DNA of 64,000 nt from Sisyra terminalis (taxonomy: Eukaryota; Arthropoda; Insecta; Neuroptera; Sisyridae), in assembly GCA_958496175.1 (NCBI GenBank), contig OY292278.1, forward strand, positions 42,532,001 to 42,596,000, given 5' to 3'. Below the pieces are notes generated by a model. That model was not told the origin of the DNA and searched no databases. It saw only the letters and a list, made by a program, of their open reading frames with translations. Both the position numbers and the translations under genes were made by a program. This document shows, piece after piece, positions 24,167 through 36,360 of this stretch (positions are counted from its first letter, which is position 1; each line of letters starts with the position of its first letter).

Positions 24167-25367
24167 TCAATATGGTTTATATGTTGTATCTTCAGTAATC
24201 ATCTTAGGTTTATAGAGGTGTAATTGATGTTTTTATTTAAGTAAGATAAATTTAAATAGTTTAGATTTTCTTGGTATTAATTAAATTTTGTTGAACCCTT
24301 TAGTATCTGCTAATTATATCATTATTCTATTTTAGCATAAGTGTCCTTGAAAAAGCTGAGTCCCATGGGCTTTTTATTACCAAATTACTGGCAATTTTAA
24401 ATCTGTGGATCTATTTTTTAACTATCTGCAGACCCAGGTTGTTAGTTACATAACCCATGAAGAATATTTTGTTATCAGTAGTGAAATATTAAGTTTTCTA
24501 TTGTAGAAATAAGAGGACCGAAAACTATATCGATTTTGTAACATAAAATTCATTCCCAATATTTGGAAACAATTTTTAATTTTAAGTCAATCATTCAAGC
24601 ACCCTTTTTATCATTAACTATTCCATGCAAATTTTCTTTGCCAAATTGATAAAAATCGATTTACTACTAAGGAAAATCTCTGCAAATTACATTTTGGACT
24701 TTATTTAAGTTTTCATTTTCTTATCCACTCTCCAAATGATGAAGCAATTAAAATAAAAAGAAATCCGTTCCAACAACTTTGGATAATTGAAGTGGATGAG
24801 CCAACAATACTCATCCTCAATTTATTAAATTTTTTCAAATATTTTTCTTGTACAGAAAAGTCTTGTATTGTCGTGTAGCAGAATAAAGTTTTGTATACTG
24901 GCAATTGCTTGTGACTATTGAGTCTTTGGTTAGTTATTGTTCTTCAACTGTTAGGCAAATATTTGGTACCACTTCTTCCCTTCACATTATATTGTTTAAA
25001 GTTTTTACCACTTAAGGTTGGAATTTTTGACCGCCTGAGGTTGATACGAGTTGAAAGCTCGAAATTTTTTGATCTACTTTTAAAAATACATTTGGCATTA
25101 ATGAACAATCCTTTACCTGGATAAATACTAACATGTTTTTTGGTAGCAACTTTGGGCTACTACTATGTAAAACTCAAAAGTATGCAATAAAGAAATTTTT
25201 ATTGCTTTGGACATATGTCTATAGGTTTAGAAATGACATTACTTTCCGATCCCTCTGATATTTTTGATTCACGATTAAGTCCTAGGAAAGTCAAAACCTT
25301 CCAAAGATATTGAGGAATTTCAAAAATCGAACTTAAATGAAAGAAGTTTGGAATTGGAATTTTGATG
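24167..25367. other. Intergenic, nothing recognised
   Basis: AT-rich DNA with no supported feature between two MITEs. Confidence 0.4.
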
Positions 25368-25369
25368 TA

Positions 25370-26280
25370 GGGGAGACTGGGTACAAAAGTAATGGCGGGT
25401 CGAAAGTAACAAATGCTTTCTAGGTTTATCCAATTGGCGAACATCGTTTTGCTGCCATCAGATGATAGCCTAGAGCACCTCCGTTAATCGCATTAAGTCG
25501 ACGCGTGCGCAGTGCGTTGTTAGGTTATATAATAGGACGTAATGTGTTTTAACGAGCCAAAAGTAAATTTTTCGACGTTCTCTTATTTATTGTTGGCATA
25601 GTCGCAAAAAGATCATAGCAATCCGAATGTTTGCATATCCATTCTTGATTAGATCAAATTGTAGATTGTTTAAATTCATTTTTGTCAAGCACGTTCCGTT
25701 TTAAAGTTATGTTACACGTTTTATTAAAAATGAGAATGGGTACAAAAGTAACATAGCCCCTTAGGGCACAAAAGTAATATGTTACTTTTGTCCTCGTAAA
25801 GATTTTATTGCTAACATTATATTTTAAGGATATCTACTTGAATAGAATGGTTTTCGATACATTTCCGTGTCGGTAGTTCTTCATGCAGTAGTTTTTATGC
25901 ATTTTCGCGGTATTCTATTGATTCATTTCCTTAAAATATATATTTTTTGAGTATTTAAAATGCTGAATTTGGTTTATATCATGAATATAAAGTCTTTTAA
26001 TACGTAATTTGTTGATTTAACTGGTACTATTGTTTTAATTAGCAACCCTTAGCAGTCTTGTTACTTTTGACCCGCCTACGTGGCCGAAAGTAACAACTGA
26101 CAATTTTTTTTAACTCTATGTTATTCATATAAAACACACCATAATTTAATAAATCGAGTTACTATTGTGAAGAACATGAACTAAATTTATATGTGGTTAT
26201 ATTCATTTAATGGCAATAATAACACCCAGCCAGAAATCAAGGTAGAAGTACAAATTGTTACTTTTGTACCCGGTCTCCCC
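25370..26280. mobile_element. 911-bp TA-flanked element with subterminal repeats
   Basis: Terminal repeats are GGGGAGACTGGGTACAAAAG on the left and the complement ending TACCCGGTCTCCCC. A TA dinucleotide lies on each side. Inside, the motif GGGTACAAAAGTAAC or variants recurs near 25740, 25765, 25785, 26060 and 26085 in both orientations. There is no transposase, so it is non-autonomous. I cannot assign the superfamily with confidence. A 5' copy lies at 40090-40687. Confidence 0.8.
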
Positions 26281-26282
26281 TA

Positions 26283-27655
26283 GTTTGGCAATTTACAAAT
26301 GCTTAACTTCATGGTAGGTGAAGGATTGGCCATGGTTGGTCAAAGATATCACCTTTTAGCAGGCTTTTCCAATTTTAATACGTTTGACCTCATTTTAAAA
26401 GTTTTAAGCCTTTTGCTACTAATCAGAATATTTTGAGCGTCCAAACTTTGAAATACCTATTCTTTGAATCACAATGATAAATAAAGGGTTTTTGATCAAT
26501 TTCGGTTGAAAAGTGCATTTGGATTGGACAATTAAGTTGATAATTTTTTAAATTTTCTTTAGAAGTATGATGTTGTAAGTGTAGTAAACATCAGAATTTT
26601 TAAAATTCATTATGAATTTCCTGGAAGAAAAGTAAAAATTATGTTACTGTATACATGTTGTTCCAATAATCAAATATTGAACTTGAACTTGTTAAAATCT
26701 AGTTGAGTGAAAACGTTAGCAGTAACATAAATGTATGTTTTAACAACTTTGTAATTTGTTGGCATTTATTGATCTTTCAAAAGCCATGAATGAAGAATTG
26801 AGTTTCTTTCGCAGTAATATTCGCATTGAATAAGTATAGAGAATATCTCTCCGGAGGGAACAGAAGAATTTTGTCTCGCATATATACTTACATTCGTTAC
26901 ACATATCATACAGAAATCTTGCTCGGCCGTTATCCTACTTTACCGCTTTCCTTTTCATATAAATTATTTTTAAACTTAAAAGGAAAGTGTACATGAGCAA
27001 TTAGAGGAATTCGATTTTATGAAAATATATATTCGCAGCCGACGACAGCCGACACAAAAGTTGAGAAAAGAAAATCAATTTTCCCTTTTTTAGTTGCTCG
27101 TTTTAGAAAGCTCGCGAATTTTCGTTCATTTTTTTTTTTTTTTTTTTTTTTTTTTTGGGGGGACATTAAAGGCAAAGAAAGCAATAGAGATTTGGATTAG
27201 AATTTTGGTCGATCGATGGGCGTTTTTCACACGTGTGAAATGTATATGTGCATTGAAATGGTTTGTAATTAGTGTGAAGAAAAAGATGTATGGTGATAGC
27301 GTCTATGTTGGTATGGCAATGAAAAAAAAAATGGTCTTAAGTGTTTTTAAAACCGTCTTTACATGTAAGTCGAACAATAATGGAAGAGTGAAGACCACCG
27401 AAGAAATGGGGTAGGGAGACCTACCATAAGAATGTTTTATGTGTATGGCAAGAAGTCGTAGAAGAAGGCAAAGAAAAAGAGAAATAGAAGAAAAAGATAT
27501 TGACCAATCTGTCTTTTGATATGAAGAATAATGATGCTGATGATGAGGTGGTGGCTCGAGCTGCGATGGTGACGTAGTAAAATAACTAAAGTACATGATC
27601 CGAAAAAAGGCTTTCTCATAAAAGTGGAGAGGTGTTGTCTTTGAAGCTAACTTGA
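26283..27655. other. Upstream region of the Osiris gene
   Basis: Nothing coding is supported. A T-run of about 28 bases followed by a G-run lies at 27128-27162. Enhancers of the downstream gene may be here, but no specific site can be named from sequence alone. Confidence 0.4.
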
Positions 27656-27690
27656 TATATAAATTGACCGGCTATCAGATTTCGATATCA
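27656..27690 (+). promoter_or_regulatory. TATA box and initiator of the Osiris gene
   Basis: TATATAAA at 27656-27663 is followed 34 bases later by TCATTA (A at 27690), a fair insect initiator. A TCAGAT at 27675 is a nearer but poorer-spaced alternative. The start codon is at 27767, giving a 5' leader of about 77 bases. Confidence 0.6.
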
Positions 27691-27766
27691 TTAAACGTTT
27701 CGGCTTACGACCAACACTCATCGAGGACCAACAATAGAAAATAAAAAAAAATATTTTTAAACAAAA

Positions 27767-28730
27767 ATGTATTCTAAGTGTATATTGTTAGCCTGTTTTG
27801 TGGCGTTAGTGTCGGCACGGAGCACCCCAACACAACAGAATGCCATCCCGAGTCAACCGGAAACGGGACGCGCTTCCGAATCAACGATCTCATCATACAT
27901 GGGCGACTTGCGGTTTTTGTATAAAATGTACCAAGAATGTGCCACGTCGGATGTGTCTTCGTGCTTAAAACTGAAACTGGTCACGGCCATGGATCGGGCA
28001 TCGCGTTCCATCAACGACGTCACCTTCATGGAAGGAATCACCTTCGTCAAGGACCCGGCCGCCGTCGAAAAAGAACCCATCAAAAACGAAGCCGAATTAG
28101 AAGCCTCCTTACCACGATCGCTATCCGACCGCGAGGAAACCCTCAACGGCTTAATCATGGAAAAAATCATGGACTTCTTCCAAACTCACACTCTCCAGGT
28201 AAAAAAAAAAACGCCTCCGGCTTATTTTAACGGTACAAAACCGAACAGGTGTCTATGAGGTAACTAAATCAGAGTATTTGTCTGACCAAACTTGCCTCAA
28301 AAACATCATTTGAATTCTAAAAAGAGCGTTGACGCTTTGACCTAGAATTTACTTAATTGGTTTTTCTTTTGGGAATTAGGTCAAACTCCCCACAGCCAGT
28401 GAGATCCAGCGGTCTTTCAACGGTGAAGAACGAGGCAAGAAGAAGAAGATGGGATCTTTGTTGTTGATTCCTTTGTTGCTCGGAGGAACTTTGATCCCAT
28501 TGGCTTTCGGTGCTTTGGCTTTGTTGGCCGGTAAAGCCTTAATTGTATCCAAATTGGCTTTAGTTCTGGCCGGAATTATTGGATTGAAGAAATTGGTTGG
28601 TGGAGGATCTGGTGGACACGAGAGCGGACATGTCGAGGTCGTTTCCGGCGGCCACGGTGGTGGATGGGGCCGATCTTACGACGATGCACAAAATTTGGCA
28701 TACCGAGCACATGCGACCCAATCCCAATAA
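27767..28730 (+). CDS. Osiris family protein (DUF1676), two exons
   Basis: Exon 1 is 27767-28198 and exon 2 is 28380-28730. They are joined in phase 0 across a 181-base intron (CAG|GTAAAA to ATTAG|GTC), giving 260 residues. Residues 1-17 (MYSKCILLACFVALVSA) form a signal peptide. A two-cysteine region lies at C58 and C66. Residues 169-213 form a long hydrophobic segment (LLLIPLLLGGTLIPL and following), preceded by the basic run RGKKKK. After a glycine/histidine-rich stretch comes AQNLAYRAH at 247-255, the AQxLAY motif of Osiris proteins. The family is insect-specific, cuticle-associated and membrane-targeted; its biochemical role is unsettled. Exons are much less AT-rich than the flanks. Osiris genes usually occur in clusters; no second one is seen here. 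Confidence 0.95.
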
Positions 28731-31700
28731 TTAAGATGATAAGAAAATATTTAATTTATTTATTAATTATTTAAATTTCGACAAGAAAAACGGACCTCGA
28801 TTTTGATTTCAAAATTTTACTATGGACAGTATTTTTCTTCTGCGTGCTTTATTATTTTTTTTTGTATTTATTGAAGTAAAGTCTACCTCTTAAATAATTG
28901 TAAATCGAATTAAATCGATGATTTCTTCTTTTCTTCAATAAGATCGATCAAATTCCATTCGGATCGTTGTATGTTTTGAGAAAATCAAATCATCGATATT
29001 GGTGCTTCTTTCAAGTCTTTTAAAGCACGAATACGTTTTTTTTAATTTTCCCAAAAAAAAAAAAAATATATTTATTGCTGATAAATTATTGTAAAAAAAA
29101 AATTGTAAAATTCCATTTTGTAAAAATGGAATGGAAAAAAAATTTTGTAATAAACTTTTTTTATAAAAATCCAAGATTTTATTTTACGCTTCCTTTAGAT
29201 CACTGACGGGAAAAAAATTATCACGTTTACTTAACCATGGATAAATCATCTACTTTTCCTCATTAAAGTCACGAAGATTGTACTGAAGATGATGAGGATG
29301 ATGATAATGAAGATGGTCACTATAAACCAATGCATGGAACTTGGTCATTGATTAACTAGGTTAAAAAAAATAGTCTGCTTACAATTATAATTGTGAATGA
29401 AATAATTATCAATTAATTACCATTAATTTCCTAAATCAAAGAACAGAAACTGCAAATCGATTCTTTTCCAGTTACCGAGCTCGAAAAAAAAAATATTAAA
29501 TCCTAACTTATATAAAAAAAAAATTATTGAAATTAGTAGGAAGAAAAGGCCAGGAATGTCCACAATGGGCACAAGGAACAGTTACATTTATAATCATCGG
29601 CCATATGATCTATAATTAACCAAAATTCAAATCTCAAAAACGAGACTCCGAGTTCCAAACTCAAATCAATTTATTTTATTAGTCACAACACTAATTATAA
29701 TAATTATTTTAGCTGAAACACCAAAATATAAAAAAATCTCATAAAAAACGGAAGCCCAAATTTCTGGTTTGACTATCCAAATCAAAAAAAAAAAAAAAGA
29801 TGAAACTATTTAGGCTAATAGATTTTATTTTATCGGTGACTTTGGGTGATATTTAGCGCCCACTATTGGCCCGAATTCTTTGGATGTGAGATGTTTCGAT
29901 GCATTGGATGGAAGGCCCAAAAATCAATCAATATTCGTTTCGGAGAGAAATTTCGTTTCGTTTTGTCGTTGGTTCGATTATCTGGAGCTGTTTGATTGAA
30001 CTCTTTTGGAAAACGTTTTATCAACTTTATGCTTATCTTATGTGCTAGCTTTCTTGTTTCTATTGATAAGTAAATATATTTAAACGCTTGCATATGATGA
30101 ATGAAACGGAACCAATTGTTTCCGTGAAATGGATACAGAGCAACAGATGGGCATAAAATCAAGAACAAGTCCACACTGATGTTTTTTCTTTTATAAATGG
30201 TTCTGTTTAAGAAAAATATTCAAACAATTAATGTTAATGTTGATTTTTGAATCTTTCAATATATTATTAAACATACATTCTTTGCTATAATGATCACCAT
30301 CGAGCAACTTCTTTAAATCTTTCAAAAAAAAATTTGATGTTATTTTTTTAACTCCCATTAATTATTTAAATAATTTACATTTTATTAAAAGTTGACAAAT
30401 CTGAACTAAAATTTTGGGCCAATAGTTGGACTGAATTATACTTAGTATATTATAAACCTGAATAAAAGATAAAAAATCACGAAACTACTCTTAAAAAAAT
30501 GACTGTAGAACAGCAAAAGCAGTAAAGAAAAAGATTTTTTTCAAGTTAAAATAACTTTGTACTTAGAAATGCCTAATTTACAAGAACTTCTTATATAAAA
30601 ATTGGCTATCTTGCCGTGCGTCCGTGCAGAATGGGCAATGCGCATGCGCTCTGTTATCTCCACTTACGCATTCAAAACGTTGGTAAGGATACTCACTCAC
30701 TAATGTATTTATTTGTGAATACGTATTTCGGATTTTCAGGTTTACAATAAGTGAAAGCCAAAAAACATAATGCTCACTTATAAACTTAACTTAACCTTTT
30801 CAGATATATCTACTTATCAGAGTTTAAATTTTTAAGCAGACTCTAAGTTTTTGTTTCTAATAATAAATCAACTTTGTTTTATACTACGCAATAATAACGT
30901 TTCGCTTTTAACGGACTTTGATTGATTATTATATTTGAAATTTCGATTGTTTATTAAACGTTGTCCCTTACAAACTTTGCTACCATTTTTGCACTCTTTT
31001 AGGGGAGAAATTTTCAAAAACCCTTTCTTATTATATATCTGCATCGTATAAGGGAAATACTTTCCAAATTTCATCGACACAAATGTGCACTTAAATTTGA
31101 AAATACAATTGTAAAACGAAAAAAAATAATGAGCTTCTTTATTTTAGTTAACATGACTAAAAAGATATTCGATTTCGCACATTTGGATGTGGTACATACA
31201 AAATTGTTGGAAATAGATGGAAAGCGTGGAAGTAAATTCAAATATTTTATTTATTTTCAATAACAATAATTGGTTTTCAAATTGTTGTAAATACCGAAAA
31301 AAGTTAGTATCGAAGATTTTATATTTGAATTGACAGTGAAATATATGGCAAAAAATTGCTACCTTAATGCTTTTCAGTCGAATATATAATTACTCCAGAT
31401 CACAACCATTGGTTCATAAAATAAAATAGATTTTAAAAAGTTTGATTGTTGATAAACGAAACAAAATTTAAAATCGTCTATTTGGTATAAGCACTACATA
31501 AGTATTAAACTTTCATACTAATTTAGTGAAATGACGTTATTTAAAATGTTATTAAAACGATATAAAAAAATAAGATAAGCTTTTTTATATTAACAATACT
31601 TTGATTATTAAATTTAAAATTTCGATTGTTGATTAACTCTACATTATCTCATATTAAACATTTTATTGAGATAAAACCTTTAGTTGCAACGGGCAACTAT

Positions 31701-31820
31701 TAGTAATACTTCTATTAATCTGTTTTAATGATTTTTTTTAGTAGGGAAAACAAAATTCTATCGAGTGACCAATTGATTAATTACTATGAATCCATGATGT
31801 TTAAGTCCTTCTCTTTTTAA
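28731..31820. other. Downstream of the Osiris gene, no further gene seen
   Basis: After the 3' UTR the sequence is AT-rich and I see no coding exon, complete transposon or RNA gene. A GC-richer patch at 30610-30660 has no recognised function. Confidence 0.45.
28909..29154 (+). promoter_or_regulatory. Candidate polyadenylation signals of the Osiris gene
   Basis: ATTAAA at 28909-28914 and AATAAA at 29149-29154 lie 180 and 420 bases after the stop codon. Either could set the 3' end. The sequence does not decide which is used. Confidence 0.4.
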
Positions 31821-32048
31821 ATATAATAATTAAATTGTGGGCAATGAGGACGAAACTTCTTGTGGAATCTTATTTATTTTATGGCCAACGTTTCGTCAGT
31901 TATTCCTGACTTCTTCAGGGCTCTATAATTATAATAATTAATATAGAGCCCTGAAGAAGTCAGAAATAACAGACGAAACGTTGGCGATAAAATAAATAAT
32001 ATTCCACAAGAATCTTCGTCCTTATTGCCCACAATTTAATTATTATAT
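31821..32048. repeat. Palindromic element with hammerhead-like cores, copy 3
   Basis: The 228-bp palindrome starts ATATAATAATTAAATTGTGG and ends with its complement. On the minus strand the core at 31891-31918 has CTGAAGA, an extra A, a perfect stem II of GTCAG with CTGAC, then GAAAC. On the plus strand the core at 31951-31979 has one stem-breaking change. No adjacent stem III with a NUH triplet was found. Confidence 0.65.
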
Positions 32049-32594
32049 TACTATGAATATAGAAATTTCAAAATATAACATGAAATAAAAACCTGCTTTA
32101 TATACTAACGGACGTAGCTTATATTTTTTTATACTTTTTCCGTTCCCTTGTAAATTTGTTAAAATGGACTTACCAGGTTAACGAAAGGCAGACATAACAG
32201 AGGATGATCCTTTACTTGGTATAAAGGAGCTAACTCAGCATTTATAACCAGAAGAAACATATCCAGCATAGACCCAAAGGCAAGGAAAATGACTTCACTA
32301 AATCCATAAAAATAGAAGAATAGAGGAACAGAAGAAAATTTTTAACAAATGTATAAAAATTACAAATTAAATCCAATTTATTCAAAAAAATACACAAACT
32401 GTTCCAAATAGTATTCAATCGTCAGAAAATTAAGGAAAAGTTTCATAAGCTTAGCAGGAATGCTTCCAAACTACCAAATTTAAATATTAATTGTTTGGAA
32501 CTTGGATTGGAAAGATTCCAAGTTTGAGAGCTTCATTTTTAAGGTCACGAAGTTTATTTATTTTCTAAACCATCATCAAAAAAAAATCCATACT
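32049..32594. other. Intergenic, nothing recognised
   Basis: AT-rich DNA without supported features. Confidence 0.4.
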
Positions 32595-32760
32595 CCCTAT
32601 TGGTGGCCAAGTAACTAAAGTAGTCATTACAAAATTGGTAAGTGTTGGGTTCGATTCTTTTATCAAGCAAATTTTCAATGTTTCTGAGCTTACGATTTTT
32701 TATCAACCCTAGAGTCGCTTAAAGACTTGACAACTATAAAGAGACGATAAATAAATAACG
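32595..32760 (+). mobile_element. tRNA-derived SINE
   Basis: A box A-like TGGCCAAGTAACTAAAG at 32604 and a box B-like GGTTCGATTC at 32648 lie at tRNA spacing and resemble a Ser/Leu tRNA head. The body ends with CCCTAGAGTCGCTTAAAGAC and GAGACGATAAATAAATAAC. The tail recurs at 3031-3090, which supports a repeated SINE family. Confidence 0.65.
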
Positions 32761-33443
32761 AGATTCCAAAATTATTTAAATATTTATAGAGCTTAAACAC
32801 AAATAAAGTAAATAAAATTAATGAAAACGTGCTCTTTGCTAACCAGATATCTGCATTCCAGTCTTAAAAAATCGGATTAAATAAGGGATAGTTCAATGGA
32901 TTTTCCAAACATGAAGTCTCAAAACTATTTGAGATATACTTCATTTTTCAAATAACAATTCCAAAAGTCTAACATTTTCACAATAGTTTGACGGCTAAGT
33001 GAATCTATTGAAATCCAAACTTTCAATTTCAAGAAAGATGGAATTCCCTCAAAAGCTTTAATCCTCGATTTTATCCTTACAAAATAAATTCTGTGTAAAA
33101 GTTTAATGTCTATCTTGCTTCAATAGGCACCCATAAAAGGATTAAATTTAGAGGACATTAGGGTTGTTTAACCCACCAAAATGAAATCAATAGTTGGAAA
33201 TCCCTGCAATACATATATGTCTATTTTCTATTAGATAGCGAATTGATTAGACTGTAACTTGAAAGAGGGAAAAATTTTAAATTTTATTCTACTAATCGAT
33301 AGAAACGTTGTAAATTTGGAAAATTTGATTGGCCTGAAAATTTTGTTGTAATTCTTGCAGAAAAGAGTAACAATAGTTTGTATTATTGAAGATTATCAAA
33401 TGATAAAGAAATAAGTTAGCTTTAATTTTAAGTACCTACATAT
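32761..33443. other. Intergenic, nothing recognised
   Basis: No supported feature. Confidence 0.4.
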
Positions 33444-33598
33444 CAAGGTTTATAAAATACACAGGTGGCCTCATGCGCCACGTGACGTATCTAGAAGAAA
33501 TTCGTACATATCTTCAGACTGATTCAAATTTCAAAATTCTTCGTATGACGTCATATTTTTTTTTTCTAATGGGACAACCTGTGTAATTTATAAATCTT
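33444..33598. mobile_element. Small MITE, about 155 bp
   Basis: Inverted ends share TTTATAAAWTACACAGG with loosely matching continuation GTGGCCTCAT against GTTGTCCCAT. Internal GACGTCATA-type blocks are also inverted. No transposase is present and the target duplication is unclear. Confidence 0.45.
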
Positions 33599-33814
33599 GC
33601 CTACATATTACCATTAGTTATTAGTTTTCAATTATTTATATTTGAGAAAATGTTATCTTTTTAATACAAGATGCTACTTTCCATTAAGGTCTTTCTTATC
33701 ATAGCTTTTTTTTGGCAGATCTTGGATTCCTTTTTTTTTGCTTTAGAGCTTTTAATTTTCCTTTCCCAACCTCCAATAATAGTTATCTTCTTCATGTAGA
33801 ACTTATCCAAGTTA

Positions 33815-34120
33815 AGCAACAGTTGTTTTTCCTTTTAATTCAGCTCTTTTCAAATTTCTATTTAACAAATTAAATGCCTGTTCTTCTTCAATATCTTTTC
33901 CACGAAACTGTTCAAGACACTCGATATTTTCTTCAATGTTACTTGAGGCTATATTTTTTTTACTTATACCATACAGTGCAATTTTCCTCTCAAATTAATT
34001 AACAATTTCTTGTGCTTTGCTTCCAATTTTCCTGGAAGTAAATTTTCACGTAAATGAAAACCACTTCTGTTATAATTGGTCGCTCTTTGATCCCACTGGT
34101 ATATTGTTCTATTAGTCTGG
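33815..34120 (-). pseudogene. Unrecognised broken coding region
   Basis: On the minus strand a coding-like frame reads LYLKSIHQTNRTIYQWDQRA, TNYNRSGFHLRENLLPG and KLEAK. It shifts frame and, after a stop, continues as FERKIALYGISKKNIAS, SNIEENIECLEQFRGKD and IEEEQAFNLLNRNLKRAELK before a stop at 33812. The last part is a 60-codon open frame with varied composition. I do not recognise the family. A decayed transposon protein is likelier than a host exon, since stops and frameshifts interrupt it. Confidence 0.4.
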
Positions 34121-34426
34121 TGGATGCTTTTCAAATACAAAAATCTGATGAATACAAAATTTTTTTCTACGCTTTTGTATGGTAATAATGAATGATTTCG
34201 TCATATATATGGAAAAGGCCTTTTCATTTGGCTATTATTCTTTCATACATAAGAAACGTTTATTGGTCCCAATTTATTTATTTTTAAATCAAAGCAATAT
34301 TCTTTGCTTTTAAAGCTCTAAAGTTACCTCTATTAATGGGATCAATATTTTAAATTTTAATTATTTGTACTTGGAATATACTTGGATATACTTGGAATCT
34401 AAAATTGCTGACATGATAATACATAT

Positions 34427-35473
34427 AAGACTGATTCAAAAAAAAAAAAATGATGATTTTTTTTTTTCTTAATTATATTGAAAATATTGTTGGAAATGAC
34501 AAAAAAAAATCCTGTGAAAGTTTATGCTCTTAATATTAATATTAGGGGTGCCGCATCGCAAATTTCGATTTTCTTTTTAAATAACATGGGAACAATATTC
34601 TCTGCACTTTGGAATTTTATAGCTCACGTTGGTGATAATAATTCGGAATGACCAAGGTATATTCTTGTAGAAAATTGAACGATCTACAAAAGAGGTGGTC
34701 TTACAAGATTTTCAATATATTTATTCCTTCACAAGTTATTCGAGGTCAAAGTTGAACTAAAAAGAAATTTTAATATTTTTTCAATTTTTTGACGCAACCA
34801 TCAATTTTATGAGAAAATTTTAAAGTTTATTTTCTGTAGAGCACTTTTTTTTCTATAACTTATCTCTATAAAAGTTTTTGATATTTTTCACAGGTCCTAA
34901 GTTATTTCTATTAAACTGAAAATATTCGTAGTTTTATTGTTTATATTCCATGGATTATTACATTTTTAACATAATTTTTTTATTTTTTATTTTAATTAAA
35001 TAACTTAGGACCTGTGAAAAATATCAAAAATTTTTATAGAGATAAGTTATAGAAAAAAAGTGCTCTACAAAAAATGTCCTATAAAATGTTTCCATAAAAT
35101 TGATGGTTGTGTCAAAAAATTGAAAAAATATTAAAATTTCTTTTTAGTTCAACTTTGACCTCGAATAACTTTTGAAGGAATAAATATATTAAAAACTTGT
35201 ACGAGACCTTTTTTGTAGATCGTTCAATTTTCTACAAGAATATACCTTGGTCATTCCGAAATATTGTCACCAACGTGAGCTATAAAACTCCAAAGTGCAA
35301 GAGAATATTGTTCCCATGTTATTTAAATGGAAAATCGAAATTTACGATGCGGCACCTCTTAATATTAATATTAAGAGCTTAAACTTTCACAGGATTTTTT
35401 TTGTCATTTCCACCAATATTTTCGATATAATTAAGAACAAAAAATTCATCATTTTTTTTTTTGAATCAGTCTA
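34427..35473. mobile_element. Long palindrome B of the five-member family
   Basis: Ends are WAGACTGATTCAAAAAAAA and complement. Flanks ATACATAT and CTACATAT agree at 7 of 8 bases, suggesting an 8-bp target duplication. Arms of about 480 bases meet near 34950. Ordered blocks shared with palindrome A include ATTGTTGGAAATGACAAAAA, GCTCTTAATATTAATATTA and GATCTACAAAAGAGG. A half copy of this subtype lies at 20330-20768. Confidence 0.85.
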
Positions 35474-36360
35474 CTACATATTGTCCCCTTACTAATTTAT
35501 AATTCAGCAATAATATTCTATTAAAGTTAAAAATGTAGATATTTTTAGTAAACCATCGATTCCGTTTGCTATAATGTAGTTGCATCATCATAAAAAATAT
35601 GTCCAACACAACGTAATAATTAAATAAATTAAAATATTTAGATTATTAGTTCAAACTTTTAAATCAATATAACAAGTTTGTACTGTGGAAACCGGTAGAA
35701 GTTGAAGACGAGTGAATGAAGTTAACGAAGCCAAACCATCTGAAGTAAACGTATAGATGACTCACATTACATTACCGTAATTGTATAACTAGTTTTCAAA
35801 GCTTTTCATTTCTCACCGTTTTCTAAGCATTTTAAAACTTTCTCAGCTATTTTACAGTTTTATTTCAACCAAGTTTCTCCATTCCTTAATTGAATTCTGA
35901 CGGAAATTATAATCATATAATGGCTAATGGTTCAGAACTGTTTCGTTCTCTTGAGATGATGGCTTAATTTAAATTATTGTACTTACAACCACCTGTTGCT
36001 GTTCCAATTTGGTAAATTTTTCGAAAAAAAAAATATGATTTAAAAAGTATTTTTCCCGTTGTCGATTCCGCTACACTTATCATACTTAAATCGAGGAAAT
36101 GTCAATGATTAGTCGAAAAATTGATTATTGATCGTAAAATATAATTAAGCTTAAATACAATGAAATTAAATCAATCATTAACTATCAAATTACTATTTCC
36201 ATAGCCATAAATATACATATAACTGTGAACCATAGTTTGACCAGTGAATTTTTTAAAGGCAAAAAAAAATTGGTTATTAATATTAGTCAAAGAAAACGAA
36301 AAGTTTAAGTTCTCAAAATTAAAATAAATTGTTAAGTTAATAAATTCAAGAAATATTATC
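35474..36360. other. Intergenic, nothing recognised
   Basis: AT-rich DNA without supported features. Confidence 0.4.

Noticed and set aside
27853..28230. Minus-strand and +1 frames across Osiris exon 1
   Set aside because: Shadows of the real exon; they lack a signal peptide and conserved motifs, and their frames do not continue into exon 2.
28199..28258. Read-through end of Osiris exon 1 (VKKKTPPAYF onward)
   Set aside because: This is intron sequence after a good GTAAAA donor. Splicing to 28380 restores the DUF1676 protein and the AQxLAY end.
29270..29330. GATGATGAGGATGA tract as an acidic coding region
   Set aside because: Short simple repeat without an extended open frame.
32595..32760. 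Possible tRNA gene
   Set aside because: Box A and box B are present, but the cloverleaf stems do not form and the tail matches another repeat copy, so it is a SINE.
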